A DNA stretch of 64,000 bases, taken from Acidicapsa ligni. GTDB taxonomy: Bacteria; Acidobacteriota; Terriglobia; Terriglobales; Acidobacteriaceae. The stretch is taken from the NCBI RefSeq assembly GCF_025685655.1, contig NZ_JAGSYG010000003.1:1-64000 (forward strand), written 5' to 3'. Positions 52,832-61,053 of this stretch are shown piece after piece (the stretch's first letter is position 1; each line of letters begins with the position of its first letter). Under the pieces are notes generated by a model. It was not told the DNA's origin and made no database searches. It saw nothing but the letters and a program-made list of their open reading frames with translations. The position numbers and the translations under genes are program-made.

Positions 52832-53522
52832 CCTCGTCCTCCTCAGAGTCGTTTAGTGCCGCGAAAGCAGCACGTTCCTTTTTGTCCCTCCGCACATCAA
52901 GAAGCTGACTGCCCAGCGTGTGTTTCGGAGAGTAGCAATATTGCAAGTACGCCTCGAACAGGGCCAGATTCGGGGCGCCGCGTGCGAGCAGCTCCGGCAG
53001 ATGTTTCTTATAGAGCTGGCTTAGAGCTTCGGGCGTGATGACATATAGTCGCTTGCTACCGTGAATCTCCACCGCTGCCTGCAACCAACCGACGTCGATC
53101 CAGTGGTGGATCTCAGTCTTCCGAATCCGTAGAGCTACAGAGAGACTCTCAATCGAGAAACGATCGCAACGGATGTCACGCAAGCTGAGGTTGTGCCGTC
53201 TGAGCATGCTTCGTATCGCCTGTGGCGTGCGATGCAGCTTCTTTGCGACTTCTTCAATTGATTTTCTAACGAGCTCTTCGCGTACCTCTTCAACCTCTTC
53301 ATCTTTCCAGCGACGATGGTCGGTTGATCGCTTCAGCGCGTGCTGAATAATAAAACGCCAGCACTGGTCTTTTGTCCTTCCGGTGCGACGCTGGAGCCGT
53401 ACGACGAGTTCCTCAAGTTTGTTGCCCGACAAGACCCTAGCCTGCGCAGCCATGGCATGTGCTTCCGGGCCCCAGTCGGTAGCCAGTGTCAACGAGTTTG
53501 ATTGAGTCGTCATGCAAGACAT
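52782..53522 (-). CDS. Multi-helix-turn-helix DNA-binding protein, acidic tail
   Basis: 246 residues. I see at least two helix-turn-helix units: RWKDEEVEEVREEL with SIEEVAKKLHRTPQAIRSML (about 95-140; SANT/Myb-like or sigma-like), then FSIESLSVALRIRKTEIHHWIDVGWL (about 150-176; MerR-like recognition with a wing). The C-terminus ends in a very acidic run (NDSEEDEDDDGDSE). Start could be the ATG four codons later (MTTQSN). It is divergent from the sigma gene at 53706 and overlaps the small membrane protein downstream. Likely a transcription factor of no named family. Confidence 0.7.
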   Translation of the reverse strand: MSCMTTQSNSLTLATDWGPEAHAMAAQARVLSGNKLEELVVRLQRRTGRTKDQCWRFIIQHALKRSTDHRRWKDEEVEEVREELVRKSIEEVAKKLHRTPQAIRSMLRRHNLSLRDIRCDRFSIESLSVALRIRKTEIHHWIDVGWLQAAVEIHGSKRLYVITPEALSQLYKKHLPELLARGAPNLALFEAYLQYCYSPKHTLGSQLLDVRRDKKERAAFAALNDSEEDEDDDGDSERYRFTGEEH

Positions 53523-53705
53523 ATGTCAGTGCGAGCAACAGACATCCCCCTTCGTCTATAGAGCCGTCGAATCGAGAACAAACGAACATGTCAATCTGCA
53601 AAACGATGTCTTTGTGTGGATCTTTGCTACTATCGCAAGTGATTAAGCATCAAACTGGAAGCCTGGCTTCCGTTAGGTGATATGTCAACCTTCATGGATT
53701 AGCTA

Positions 53706-54281
53706 ATGTTTTCACCGTCTCCCTCTGACCTTATTTGGGCCATCGGATTCGCTCCTCAGAGCCGCTGGATCGCTCCGGTAGTACGTGCTGCCGTTCGCGG
53801 TGCATGGCCGGAGGCGCAACAGATTGCCCATAACCAACTGGGCGACGAGACACTGGCACCTGAATTAATGGAAATCGCAATTCAGCAGACCGCCGAATAC
53901 CTTGCCGATTCTCCTCCCATCGAAGTCGAAGCCGCTCAAGTTCATCTGGAGCGCTTCTATCGCAACGCAGTGAGGAGGAGGAAGAGGGCAAACCAACGGT
54001 TGTCATTCCGCGGTACCGCCAACGATATCGAATTCCTCCTGCCACCCACTAAATCCTTTGAGGACGAGGTGGAGGCCGAGATCGACCTCGATACAATTCT
54101 CGATGAGACGCCGCAAGACCTGCGCCATGCGATGCTGATGCGCTTCGGAGCACGCAGTTCGTGGAAGGATGTGTCCGTCGAGTCATCCAAGTCGATCGAT
54201 GCCATTCGTATGGGGTGCCATCGTGAGATAGACCGCATTCGTAGAAGGCTCGGTATCAGGGTTCGCGGGCGCAAACGTTAA
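53706..54281 (+). CDS. Divergent sigma-70-like factor
   Basis: 191 residues. The last third has sigma region 4 character (LDETPQDLRHAMLMRFGARSSW, then SSKSIDAIRMGCHREIDRIRRRLG with a very basic end). The N-terminal part is helical but does not show an easily recognised region 2, so it is far from normal ECF factors. The gene just downstream encodes a ZAS-type anti-sigma protein, 34 bp away, which supports the assignment. Promoter targets are unknown; a shared 18-mer before the two genes at 56.4 and 60.4 kb is a candidate. Confidence 0.75.
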   Translation: MFSPSPSDLIWAIGFAPQSRWIAPVVRAAVRGAWPEAQQIAHNQLGDETLAPELMEIAIQQTAEYLADSPPIEVEAAQVHLERFYRNAVRRRKRANQRLSFRGTANDIEFLLPPTKSFEDEVEAEIDLDTILDETPQDLRHAMLMRFGARSSWKDVSVESSKSIDAIRMGCHREIDRIRRRLGIRVRGRKR

Positions 54282-54315
54282 GTTACAAACATTCCCCTAT
54301 AGAGGAAAGGTAATC

Positions 54316-55035
54316 GTGAATCAGTTGCCAGGCTTCAGGGAGGACGACGAGAACAACACGCTCACCTTTGAGCGCTGGGAGGCATATGTCGTCGAGCACT
54401 ATCCCAACCCTGAGAGGCTAGGCTGCCCTGGCGACGATGTGCTGAAGCGGTTCGTCGATACCCCGGCCGCGGTTGGACTTGACCAACTTAATGACACACA
54501 CATTACACGATGCAGGGAGTGTACCCTCGAATTGAGGCGACTGCGAGAGAGCCGTGAGCAGCTGATCGCGACAGCCCGCGCACAGTCGATGTCGACTCGC
54601 TCGAAAGCCCTGGGCTTTCTGATAGCTGCGTGTCTTGTGATTGCGGTGGGTATTGGTTTCCGGAAGATCGAGAGCGCCAGGCAAGCAACCTCCAATGCTT
54701 CGATCGCAAAGGTAGATGTGGATCTGAGTGGGGATGGCGTGGTCCGGGGGAGCGGGTCGTCTGTTTCTGAGGTTCAGGTGTCTCTCCGTCGAACCATCGT
54801 GGAACTTCATGTGAAGTTGCCGTACTACAGTCCTGCTGGCACATATCGAGTCACTGTCCAGTCCAACAGGAACGCACCGGCTCTCCGCGATGTGAATGCC
54901 AACGCGGAGGTAAACGGACCCCATGCCGATCTACATGTGACGCTCGATCTCCGTGACCTGCGTGCAGGTAAATATCTCCTCGGCACGAGGCATGATGGAG
55001 AGATGACTTACTATTACCCCCTGTCCTTGAATTGA
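54316..55035 (+). CDS. Membrane anti-sigma factor with ZAS zinc motif
   Basis: 239 residues from a GTG with GAGGAAAGG upstream. The cytoplasmic part has the zinc-binding anti-sigma motif His62-x3-Cys66-x2-Cys69 (HITRCREC). One membrane helix (about 98-115, ALGFLIAACLVIAVGIGF) leads to an extracytoplasmic beta-rich domain (130-239). It follows the sigma gene closely and is expected to hold it inactive until a signal acts on the outer domain or on the membrane part. The proteases encoded 1.5-5 kb away are candidates to release it, by inference. Confidence 0.8.
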   Translation: MNQLPGFREDDENNTLTFERWEAYVVEHYPNPERLGCPGDDVLKRFVDTPAAVGLDQLNDTHITRCRECTLELRRLRESREQLIATARAQSMSTRSKALGFLIAACLVIAVGIGFRKIESARQATSNASIAKVDVDLSGDGVVRGSGSSVSEVQVSLRRTIVELHVKLPYYSPAGTYRVTVQSNRNAPALRDVNANAEVNGPHADLHVTLDLRDLRAGKYLLGTRHDGEMTYYYPLSLN

Positions 55036-55051
55036 TCCGAGGCGTCATCGG

Positions 55052-56422
55052 TCATGCACACATGAGAGAGTTCTGCTCGATCAGTTTCGCGGCACGGTCG
55101 AGTCTCCGCGCCAACGTTCTCGCATAGCTCTGGGATAGCGGGCGGTCAGGACCAGTCATTGTCAACCACTCTGGTCGACAGCAAAGGTCACAGGTCACTG
55201 CGATCAGCGGTACAAGTGTGAAAGCTGTCTCGATGTCTGCAGCAGGGATCAGTTCAGCCCATTGGCTGCGGTACAGCTCCGAGAGCCGATGGACATGGCC
55301 GCACGCTCCACCGGTCTGCAGGAGTTGAAGACGCAGCTGTTCAAATGTCACGAAAGGCACACCAATACTAGCTTGCGCCCAATCGGTAAACAGGCATCCG
55401 CGTTGTGAGATGAGGATGTTCTCTACACTGAAGTCGCAGTGCATCAACGCATCTGGGATGTTCAGGCGCAGCATTCGAGAAGCTGCTTTTTCGAACAAAT
55501 CCCGAATGCGCCGAATGCGGGCTGGTTGGAGGCGCGGCCCCGTCGATACCTCCTGCGCCTGCACCGCATCCTCGAGGTAGGGAATAAGTCCGGCTAACCG
55601 TTCGAGCAAGCGAGAGATACGGTGGTCATGACAGCCATCCTCGAGCAGCCTGCCTGTGTGCTGACAGCTTTCTCGTTGAAGTTCTGCGATGCGGCGGACA
55701 ACATCTTCAAGGACTCGTCGATCGGTTGAGGCATTTGCCAGAGAGACACCCTCGTCGCGCATCAACCAGGCACTCCAACCCGAATGGACTGAGATGATCT
55801 CGGGCAGGTAATCCGGAAACAGCGATGCCATGGTGCTGGTGATACCCATTTCACTGCGGTTCAGAGAGCCTCCGGATTTGAGCCAATAAGCTTCACCTCG
55901 TTCGTTCTGGAATCGGATCAACGAACCGGTTGCTGAGGCATTGAATTGATCCAACCGCCAGCGTGTTTGAGGTCCGCGTGACCGCGTCTCGGTCTGAATC
56001 CATTCGATCGCCTCGTCGATCCATCCCAGCCGGGAGAATGGACCACGTCCAGTGGAACCCTGTGTCAGCACACTCGTGAGAGTGTCATGCTCGGTAGAGG
56101 ACAGCGCGTTCGCGCGGATCTCAGAGAGCGATGTCGGGTGCAAAAGGCAGCCGTGCAGGCTACGCGTGTCGCGGAGTTCGACCAAGACGAGGTTGCCACA
56201 TCCTGGCCGGTCACCGAGTATGTCGAGTACGATTCCTTCGACTCGCCACTTCTGACGGATGAGCTTTACGATCTCCCGGGCGGGGCGAGTCCATCGGGGG
56301 ACACGGACACGAGGAAGCGCGATCGCACCGCTTCGGTGCTCAGCTAGTATTCGCCTCGGCACTTTCTGGATCAACACGAGTCGATACTCATCGGATTCAG
56401 GGTCCGAAAAGCGCATCCGCAA
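55052..56422 (-). CDS. APH-fold phosphotransferase (kinase-like)
   Basis: 456 residues. The C-terminal 200 hold the aminoglycoside-phosphotransferase/choline-kinase active site: MHCDFSVENIL (catalytic Asp, Asn) and LFTDWAQASIG (metal-binding Asp). The N-terminal 250 include a DEAIEWIQTETRSRG-type segment, and RFQNERGEAYWLKSGG looks like the ATP-lobe strand with the lysine. The substrate may be a small molecule or a protein. It converges on the anti-sigma gene and has the 18-mer motif 89 bp upstream, the same as the TPR-CHAT gene. The final residues before the start codon are not conserved. Confidence 0.8.
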   Translation of the reverse strand: MRMRFSDPESDEYRLVLIQKVPRRILAEHRSGAIALPRVRVPRWTRPAREIVKLIRQKWRVEGIVLDILGDRPGCGNLVLVELRDTRSLHGCLLHPTSLSEIRANALSSTEHDTLTSVLTQGSTGRGPFSRLGWIDEAIEWIQTETRSRGPQTRWRLDQFNASATGSLIRFQNERGEAYWLKSGGSLNRSEMGITSTMASLFPDYLPEIISVHSGWSAWLMRDEGVSLANASTDRRVLEDVVRRIAELQRESCQHTGRLLEDGCHDHRISRLLERLAGLIPYLEDAVQAQEVSTGPRLQPARIRRIRDLFEKAASRMLRLNIPDALMHCDFSVENILISQRGCLFTDWAQASIGVPFVTFEQLRLQLLQTGGACGHVHRLSELYRSQWAELIPAADIETAFTLVPLIAVTCDLCCRPEWLTMTGPDRPLSQSYARTLARRLDRAAKLIEQNSLMCA

Positions 56423-56510
56423 TTGGGCCGCTAGGGCGCGTGGAGACTACCGAACTCCGCTCGCATATGCGGCCTCGAAGTGAGTGTGCCATTCAGGCCG
56501 ATCCAACACA

Positions 56511-56528
56511 ATTCGTAGAAGGCGACAA
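56511..56528 (-). promoter_or_regulatory. Shared 18-mer element upstream of the APH-fold gene
   Basis: In gene direction TTGTCGCCTTCTACGAAT, ending 89 bp before the start at 56422. The identical 18-mer occurs 86 bp before the TPR-CHAT gene. It lies in the 125-bp gap after the S41 protease gene, so the APH-fold gene seems to have its own promoter. Confidence 0.6.
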
Positions 56529-56547
56529 TGTTTGGGATGGTCCTCGG

Positions 56548-57822
56548 TCAGAGGGTTGAAACCACCTCGACCGCTCTCTCCAATTGAGGGTCGGCTCCGG
56601 ACCTTGCGGCGCTTGAATCAAACGGAACATGCACGTCCGGTTCAACCGGGCTGCCTTCGAGAACCCATCCATGCGCGGTGCGATAGACGCCAACGGGAAG
56701 CGCCACGCGGTAACCGCCGGAGAGTTTGAAGTCGTCGCCGCTCAACAGCCGACCGGAGGTCGGTTCGCCCACCAGGACCGCTAGACCGTTCTCCCGCGCA
56801 AATGCTGCCACAATCTCGCTCGCGCTGGCGGTGTGTCGGTCGACCAGGAGAACCACACGCTTGCTGAAGGGTTTCGGCTCAAGTCCTTCGGTGCGGAGCA
56901 GGATCGGTTTCACCCGGAGACCCAGCTTTGCGGCTGCGATCCGCCAACCGAATTTAACGGTTAGCCATTTCAAGACCAGCTTGCGCTGCGGTATTGAATC
57001 GAAAACCGGGAATCTCTGGGCGTCGGATGACATTCCAGATTGGCTGCGGTGCTCGCTGTAGCCGATGGGAAGACGTTCGGGTGTAAGCAGGCTCATTAAC
57101 CGGACGACTGCCAAACCTCCTCCTGAGTTCCCACGGAGATCGATAATTAGCCGGTTCACCGGATGCAATTGCCGGATTGCGGTTGTAATTTCGTTCGCTA
57201 CATCCACGCCGACCACGCCGGGGAACATGGAGATGCGGAGATATCCGATATCGTGGCGAATTCGCTTCGGCACGACCAGAGTAGGTTGCACGTATGGAAG
57301 CTGGAACCTCTTCTTCGACGCAATCGGGATGTCCAGTTTGCGGGTGACAGGACGACCTTCGTTAGTCAGCACCTGCACGATCGTTTTCTTCCCCAATGGA
57401 AAACTGGGATGTTCGGGTGGAGAGTAGATTCGGCCATCTACCGAGAGCAACACATCGCCGGCCTTGAGGCCAGCTCTGGCTCCTGGCCCACCCTCATGGA
57501 CAATCTGAAAGACCCAGCGATCCTGCCCCTCGATCGATTCTGCACTGTAGGTCGCACTGATCGCCATTCGTGCCGTTGCGCGCTGAGGCCGTTGTTTGTA
57601 GAAGCCTACGTGGGAGGTTTTGAGTTCTGCGAGGAGTTTGCCCACTGCCAGTTCAAAGGACTCCGCGGACTCGGCACTCAGGATTGCCTCGCGGTGTCTA
57701 TCTACGGCTGCCTTCCAGTCGACTCCCCGTAGATTCGGATCATAAAACTTGCTGATGACTCTCTCCGACAGCATATTCAAAATCTCTGATCGCTGGTCTC
57801 TGTTTAGTTGCTCCTCTGCCAT
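56548..57822 (-). CDS. S41-family peptidase with PDZ domain, catalytic Lys replaced by Arg
   Basis: 424 residues, no signal peptide, so probably cytosolic. A PDZ-like domain (about 95-165, GGPGARAGLKAGDVLLSVDG) is followed by the S41 protease core: IDLRGNSGGG (227-236), nucleophile Ser333 in TASASE, and VGEPTSGR. Aligned to E. coli Prc, the catalytic Lys (25 residues after Ser) is Arg358, so activity would need another base. AAAGGAATG precedes the ATG. It starts 30 bp after the TPR-CHAT stop, making a two-protease operon. Confidence 0.88.
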   Translation of the reverse strand: MAEEQLNRDQRSEILNMLSERVISKFYDPNLRGVDWKAAVDRHREAILSAESAESFELAVGKLLAELKTSHVGFYKQRPQRATARMAISATYSAESIEGQDRWVFQIVHEGGPGARAGLKAGDVLLSVDGRIYSPPEHPSFPLGKKTIVQVLTNEGRPVTRKLDIPIASKKRFQLPYVQPTLVVPKRIRHDIGYLRISMFPGVVGVDVANEITTAIRQLHPVNRLIIDLRGNSGGGLAVVRLMSLLTPERLPIGYSEHRSQSGMSSDAQRFPVFDSIPQRKLVLKWLTVKFGWRIAAAKLGLRVKPILLRTEGLEPKPFSKRVVLLVDRHTASASEIVAAFARENGLAVLVGEPTSGRLLSGDDFKLSGGYRVALPVGVYRTAHGWVLEGSPVEPDVHVPFDSSAARSGADPQLERAVEVVSTL

Positions 57823-57852
57823 TTCTCATTCCTTTGTTGTTTGGCTTCGGTT

Positions 57853-60435
57853 TCAAAGCGTCCCCGAGGGGTCCCCAACCACTTCAAAGCCTGCCCAATA
57901 GTACGGCGATAGGTCCGCCCGAACGAAATCCAGTTGCGCCTCGCGAAGCGCAGCCCCCTTCTCGTGATGCTGCGCGAGTTTCTGATAGAAGTCCGTCATC
58001 AGATGCTCAGCCGTCCTGTCCTGAAGCTCCCATAATGTCGATACGACTGTTTCCGCGCCCGCTTCGATGAATGCGTTCGATACGTTCGCGATATCCGATG
58101 CACCGATGGGGCCGACGCCGGTGTTACACGATGACAGGGCAACCAACCGCGCCCTGAGACGGAGATTGCGAATCTCACGTATCTCCAGGCGTCCATCGTC
58201 CGGACCATCGCTTTCGGGTGAAAACACCAACGCAGAACGGTCCGGGAATTCCAGATCCGCGTAGCCGTGGAGCGCCAAGTGTAAAACGCGATACTTCATC
58301 AGAGGAAGTTGCTTGAAGCGGGTCTCTGTCGCGTCCGGACCTATTAGTAATGTGTTAGGTTCTGGAAAGTCGCCGGCGATCTCCTCGACCTCCTGCTTAC
58401 TCTCCGGCAGAGGTTCGAAGTCAGGAGTCGGGGCACGCAACGAGACGGACCGGACCTCAGCTTCTTCCTGTTCATCCATGGCCGACCATGCAGCAACACC
58501 GACATAGGACAGAGGATCGCTGCTGGTGACCTGTTCGCGATCCCTCAGGAGGGAAAGAACTGTCGCCGATGGACTTGCACTGACGGTGTGCGTCGTGAGC
58601 ACGTAAGCGTTGTTCGCCATGAGGGCAGAGAATGGGAGCAGATGAAGTTGCCCGTCCGGAATGACGATCAAGGCCGGGTTCGAGCGATACTCCGGTACAG
58701 GCGCCAGGAGCTCACTAAAGAGCCGCGAGGCAAGCACTCGATCTGCGCTGCGACGACGCATCGTAGCTTCGTAGTGTCGAGCGTCCAGCTCGATCTCCTG
58801 CTTCGATGGCAGATCGTATTTATGAACGCTTCCGCGCGTAATGGCGAGAACAGAGGAGGTTGGCTCGGCGAGAACATACTCGAGAACAAGTTCGCCGGAT
58901 TCCAGATGATTCTGGACACTTGCCACAGAAAACGGACGCCTGGCAGCGCGCATAGCGAGCGTCGTGTTATCGCTCGAGAGATTTGCGGTGCGAAGCGCCT
59001 CTTCTAATTGCAAGGTAATCGCGGGTTCATCACTCTCAATGAGCTTCACGTTCAGGTCCGAGATCTTCTGCTCCACAGGAGAGATCGGATGAGGGAGTAC
59101 CAGCGCGTGATCCTCCAACGCGTGAGCCTCGACCCTTCCGCGCTCCCTCTCTACGACCTCGAAGGCCCCCGCAAGGTCGCCCTCGCCGGCAAGTGATCGA
59201 TAGTATGAGGTGTAGACAACGCCCAACTGCGTGATCAGGTCGCGCTCGACTTCCGGGGTGGGCGCTGTCGCGACTAGTGAGTCGATCAGGGTTAGGCTCC
59301 GTTCGTACAAGGAGTGCGCTTCGTGCGACCGGCCCATCCTATCGAGGATCTCTGCTTTGATCGCCAAGTTGCGGGGAGCATAATACAGCTCATCGGGTTG
59401 CTCTTCATTGGCATGAATGGCTTCATCGACTGCCTTGAGCGCGTCGGGCAATTTCTCCTCGTGTTCCAGGGATACCGCGAGCAAGCCGCCGGTCTCGGCG
59501 ATGCCTCGCCAGTATTCAAGATGTCTTGCATAGGCCAAGGCGCGCTCGTAAACATGCGAGGCCTGATTCCATTGATTGATGTCGCCATAGACCTTTCCTT
59601 TGGATGTCAGGATCTGGAAGACGTGCGCATCCAGTGTCGAAGACGGAAGGCGCGCAATGGCTTCATCTGCGAGTTCCAGGGCATCCGAATATCGATGTAA
59701 GCCTCGCAATGCGTCAATTTTCGAGTCCATGGCAATACTGGGATATGCAACACTGCGGGAGCTGGTCGCGGTGTTGATGGCTTCGTCAAGAACCCGCATC
59801 GCACTCTCGTACTGCTGGAGTTCTACCAGGCCAGCGCCATATACGCTTGCATAGCGAACGTGCGCGGGCTGATCGTGAAGACACCGTGCCGTTATCCATG
59901 CAATGCGGACGAGCCTTCCTGCCGACGCGACGTCTCCCTGCAGGAATGCGGCGATACCTTGCTCTCCGACGGCACGGGCCGCCAGACGATATCGACCGCG
60001 TCTGAGAGCGATGGTCTCAACCTGCTCCCACGTCTTCCGCGCCATCCCCGCATCGTAGTTCGTCTCGAGCATCCCTTCGATGAGCAGGATCCTCAGGTGG
60101 GTATCAGGGCCGTTCGCATCCGGTCGCGTCTCGTCTCTCTGAAGCTCCACCAATAGGGACGAGATGGGCTCCGACTCGGCCCGGAGAATGAAGCGGCTTA
60201 CGTGCGCATAGAGCGCCTTCGATGGCAGGTGCTGCGTCGTAAGGAGTGACTCAGCCTTTTCGTAGAGCGGGTCAGCCTCAACCCAGTCATTGTTCCACGC
60301 GAGCTTGTCTGCCCGTTCGAGGAGAGCCTCGGCGCCTCCTACGGAATTTCGGAAGAGATAGAGACATACGAGTCCTGAGGCCATTGAGGCTCCGAGGACA
60401 GTGGCAAGGGTAAGACGTTTGCTGAGTCTCGACAT
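57853..60435 (-). CDS. Membrane-anchored TPR-CHAT caspase-like protease
   Basis: 860 residues. One membrane segment near the N-terminus (about 11-28), then TPR-like repeats (35-470) and a CHAT domain of the caspase fold (about 560-858). The catalytic pair is visible: His723 in LALHGYADLEF and Cys770 in ALSSCNTGVGP. CHAT proteases cleave partner proteins once their TPR part senses a signal. With the S41 gene 30 bp downstream and a sigma/anti-sigma pair nearby, a proteolytic signalling role is likely. Type III-E CRISPR loci also couple a TPR-CHAT protease (Csx29) to an RpoE-type sigma, but no cas gene or repeat array is here. Confidence 0.9.
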   Translation of the reverse strand: MSRLSKRLTLATVLGASMASGLVCLYLFRNSVGGAEALLERADKLAWNNDWVEADPLYEKAESLLTTQHLPSKALYAHVSRFILRAESEPISSLLVELQRDETRPDANGPDTHLRILLIEGMLETNYDAGMARKTWEQVETIALRRGRYRLAARAVGEQGIAAFLQGDVASAGRLVRIAWITARCLHDQPAHVRYASVYGAGLVELQQYESAMRVLDEAINTATSSRSVAYPSIAMDSKIDALRGLHRYSDALELADEAIARLPSSTLDAHVFQILTSKGKVYGDINQWNQASHVYERALAYARHLEYWRGIAETGGLLAVSLEHEEKLPDALKAVDEAIHANEEQPDELYYAPRNLAIKAEILDRMGRSHEAHSLYERSLTLIDSLVATAPTPEVERDLITQLGVVYTSYYRSLAGEGDLAGAFEVVERERGRVEAHALEDHALVLPHPISPVEQKISDLNVKLIESDEPAITLQLEEALRTANLSSDNTTLAMRAARRPFSVASVQNHLESGELVLEYVLAEPTSSVLAITRGSVHKYDLPSKQEIELDARHYEATMRRRSADRVLASRLFSELLAPVPEYRSNPALIVIPDGQLHLLPFSALMANNAYVLTTHTVSASPSATVLSLLRDREQVTSSDPLSYVGVAAWSAMDEQEEAEVRSVSLRAPTPDFEPLPESKQEVEEIAGDFPEPNTLLIGPDATETRFKQLPLMKYRVLHLALHGYADLEFPDRSALVFSPESDGPDDGRLEIREIRNLRLRARLVALSSCNTGVGPIGASDIANVSNAFIEAGAETVVSTLWELQDRTAEHLMTDFYQKLAQHHEKGAALREAQLDFVRADLSPYYWAGFEVVGDPSGTL

Positions 60436-60520
60436 AGCAGCACAGAATCAAATCCTCCTGAGCGAGTGACTCCTCGACTGGGGATACGGCGAAGGCTAAC
60501 ACGTCGTGACCGGGGTTGAT

Positions 60521-60538
60521 ATTCGTAGAAGGCGACAA
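60521..60538 (-). promoter_or_regulatory. Shared 18-mer element upstream of the TPR-CHAT gene
   Basis: The same 18 bases as at 56511-56528, in the same orientation, ending 86 bp before the start at 60435. For equal base use, a chance 18-base match anywhere among the roughly 2 billion base pairs of positions in this window is expected about 0.03 times, and the matching distance to the start makes chance less likely. Confidence 0.6.
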
Positions 60539-60567
60539 AATGGCAGGTCATTTTATCGGTCGCCTCT

Positions 60568-60767
60568 CGTTAAGAGTTAACGCAAACTAACAGTGAAAAT
60601 CTTCGAAAATCGGCCATAAAAGCTGGCTCGTTCCTACTCCTCCCAGAGTTGCTATAGCAACTGTCACCGTGCTAAGGTGATGCCCATGCACTGCAGAAGA
60701 GAAAAAAGTTTCCGCATGTTGCGACTGCGAAAGCCACTCGTGACCAACAGCAGTCTTTCGAAAGACT
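60568..60767. promoter_or_regulatory. Three palindromes in the CHAT-PAS intergenic region
   Basis: CGTTAA, GAG, TTAACG (60568-60582); GTTGCTATAGCAAC, perfect 14 bp (60648-60661); and AGTCTTTCGAAAGACT, perfect 16 bp (60752-60767). They lie in the 617-bp gap 60436-61053 between the divergent TPR-CHAT and PAS genes, which has no other visible content. Operators for one or more dimeric regulators are likely. Confidence 0.5.
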
Positions 60768-61053
60768 CCTCTAAGATCGAGTGCTAGAGTTACGCCTGCG
60801 CAGTCCTGCTGTATTTTTTCGTTGATCGATTTGATCCCAGTTCGTTGATGGTTGACGTCAGATCTACCCCTCTCTCTGGTGATTCAGTTCATCCATGCGC
60901 GAGGGTCGCTTTTCTTTGCTGTTCACTGGATATTGACCAGGGGGCCAAAGTTATGGGCTTAGATCTCGCGTTGCTGATGCGTCTCCGGTTTTCCAAGATC
61001 GAGGATGCAGTAACGGTGACAGGCACACGGTCACTATCACCAGGGGCCGATCC

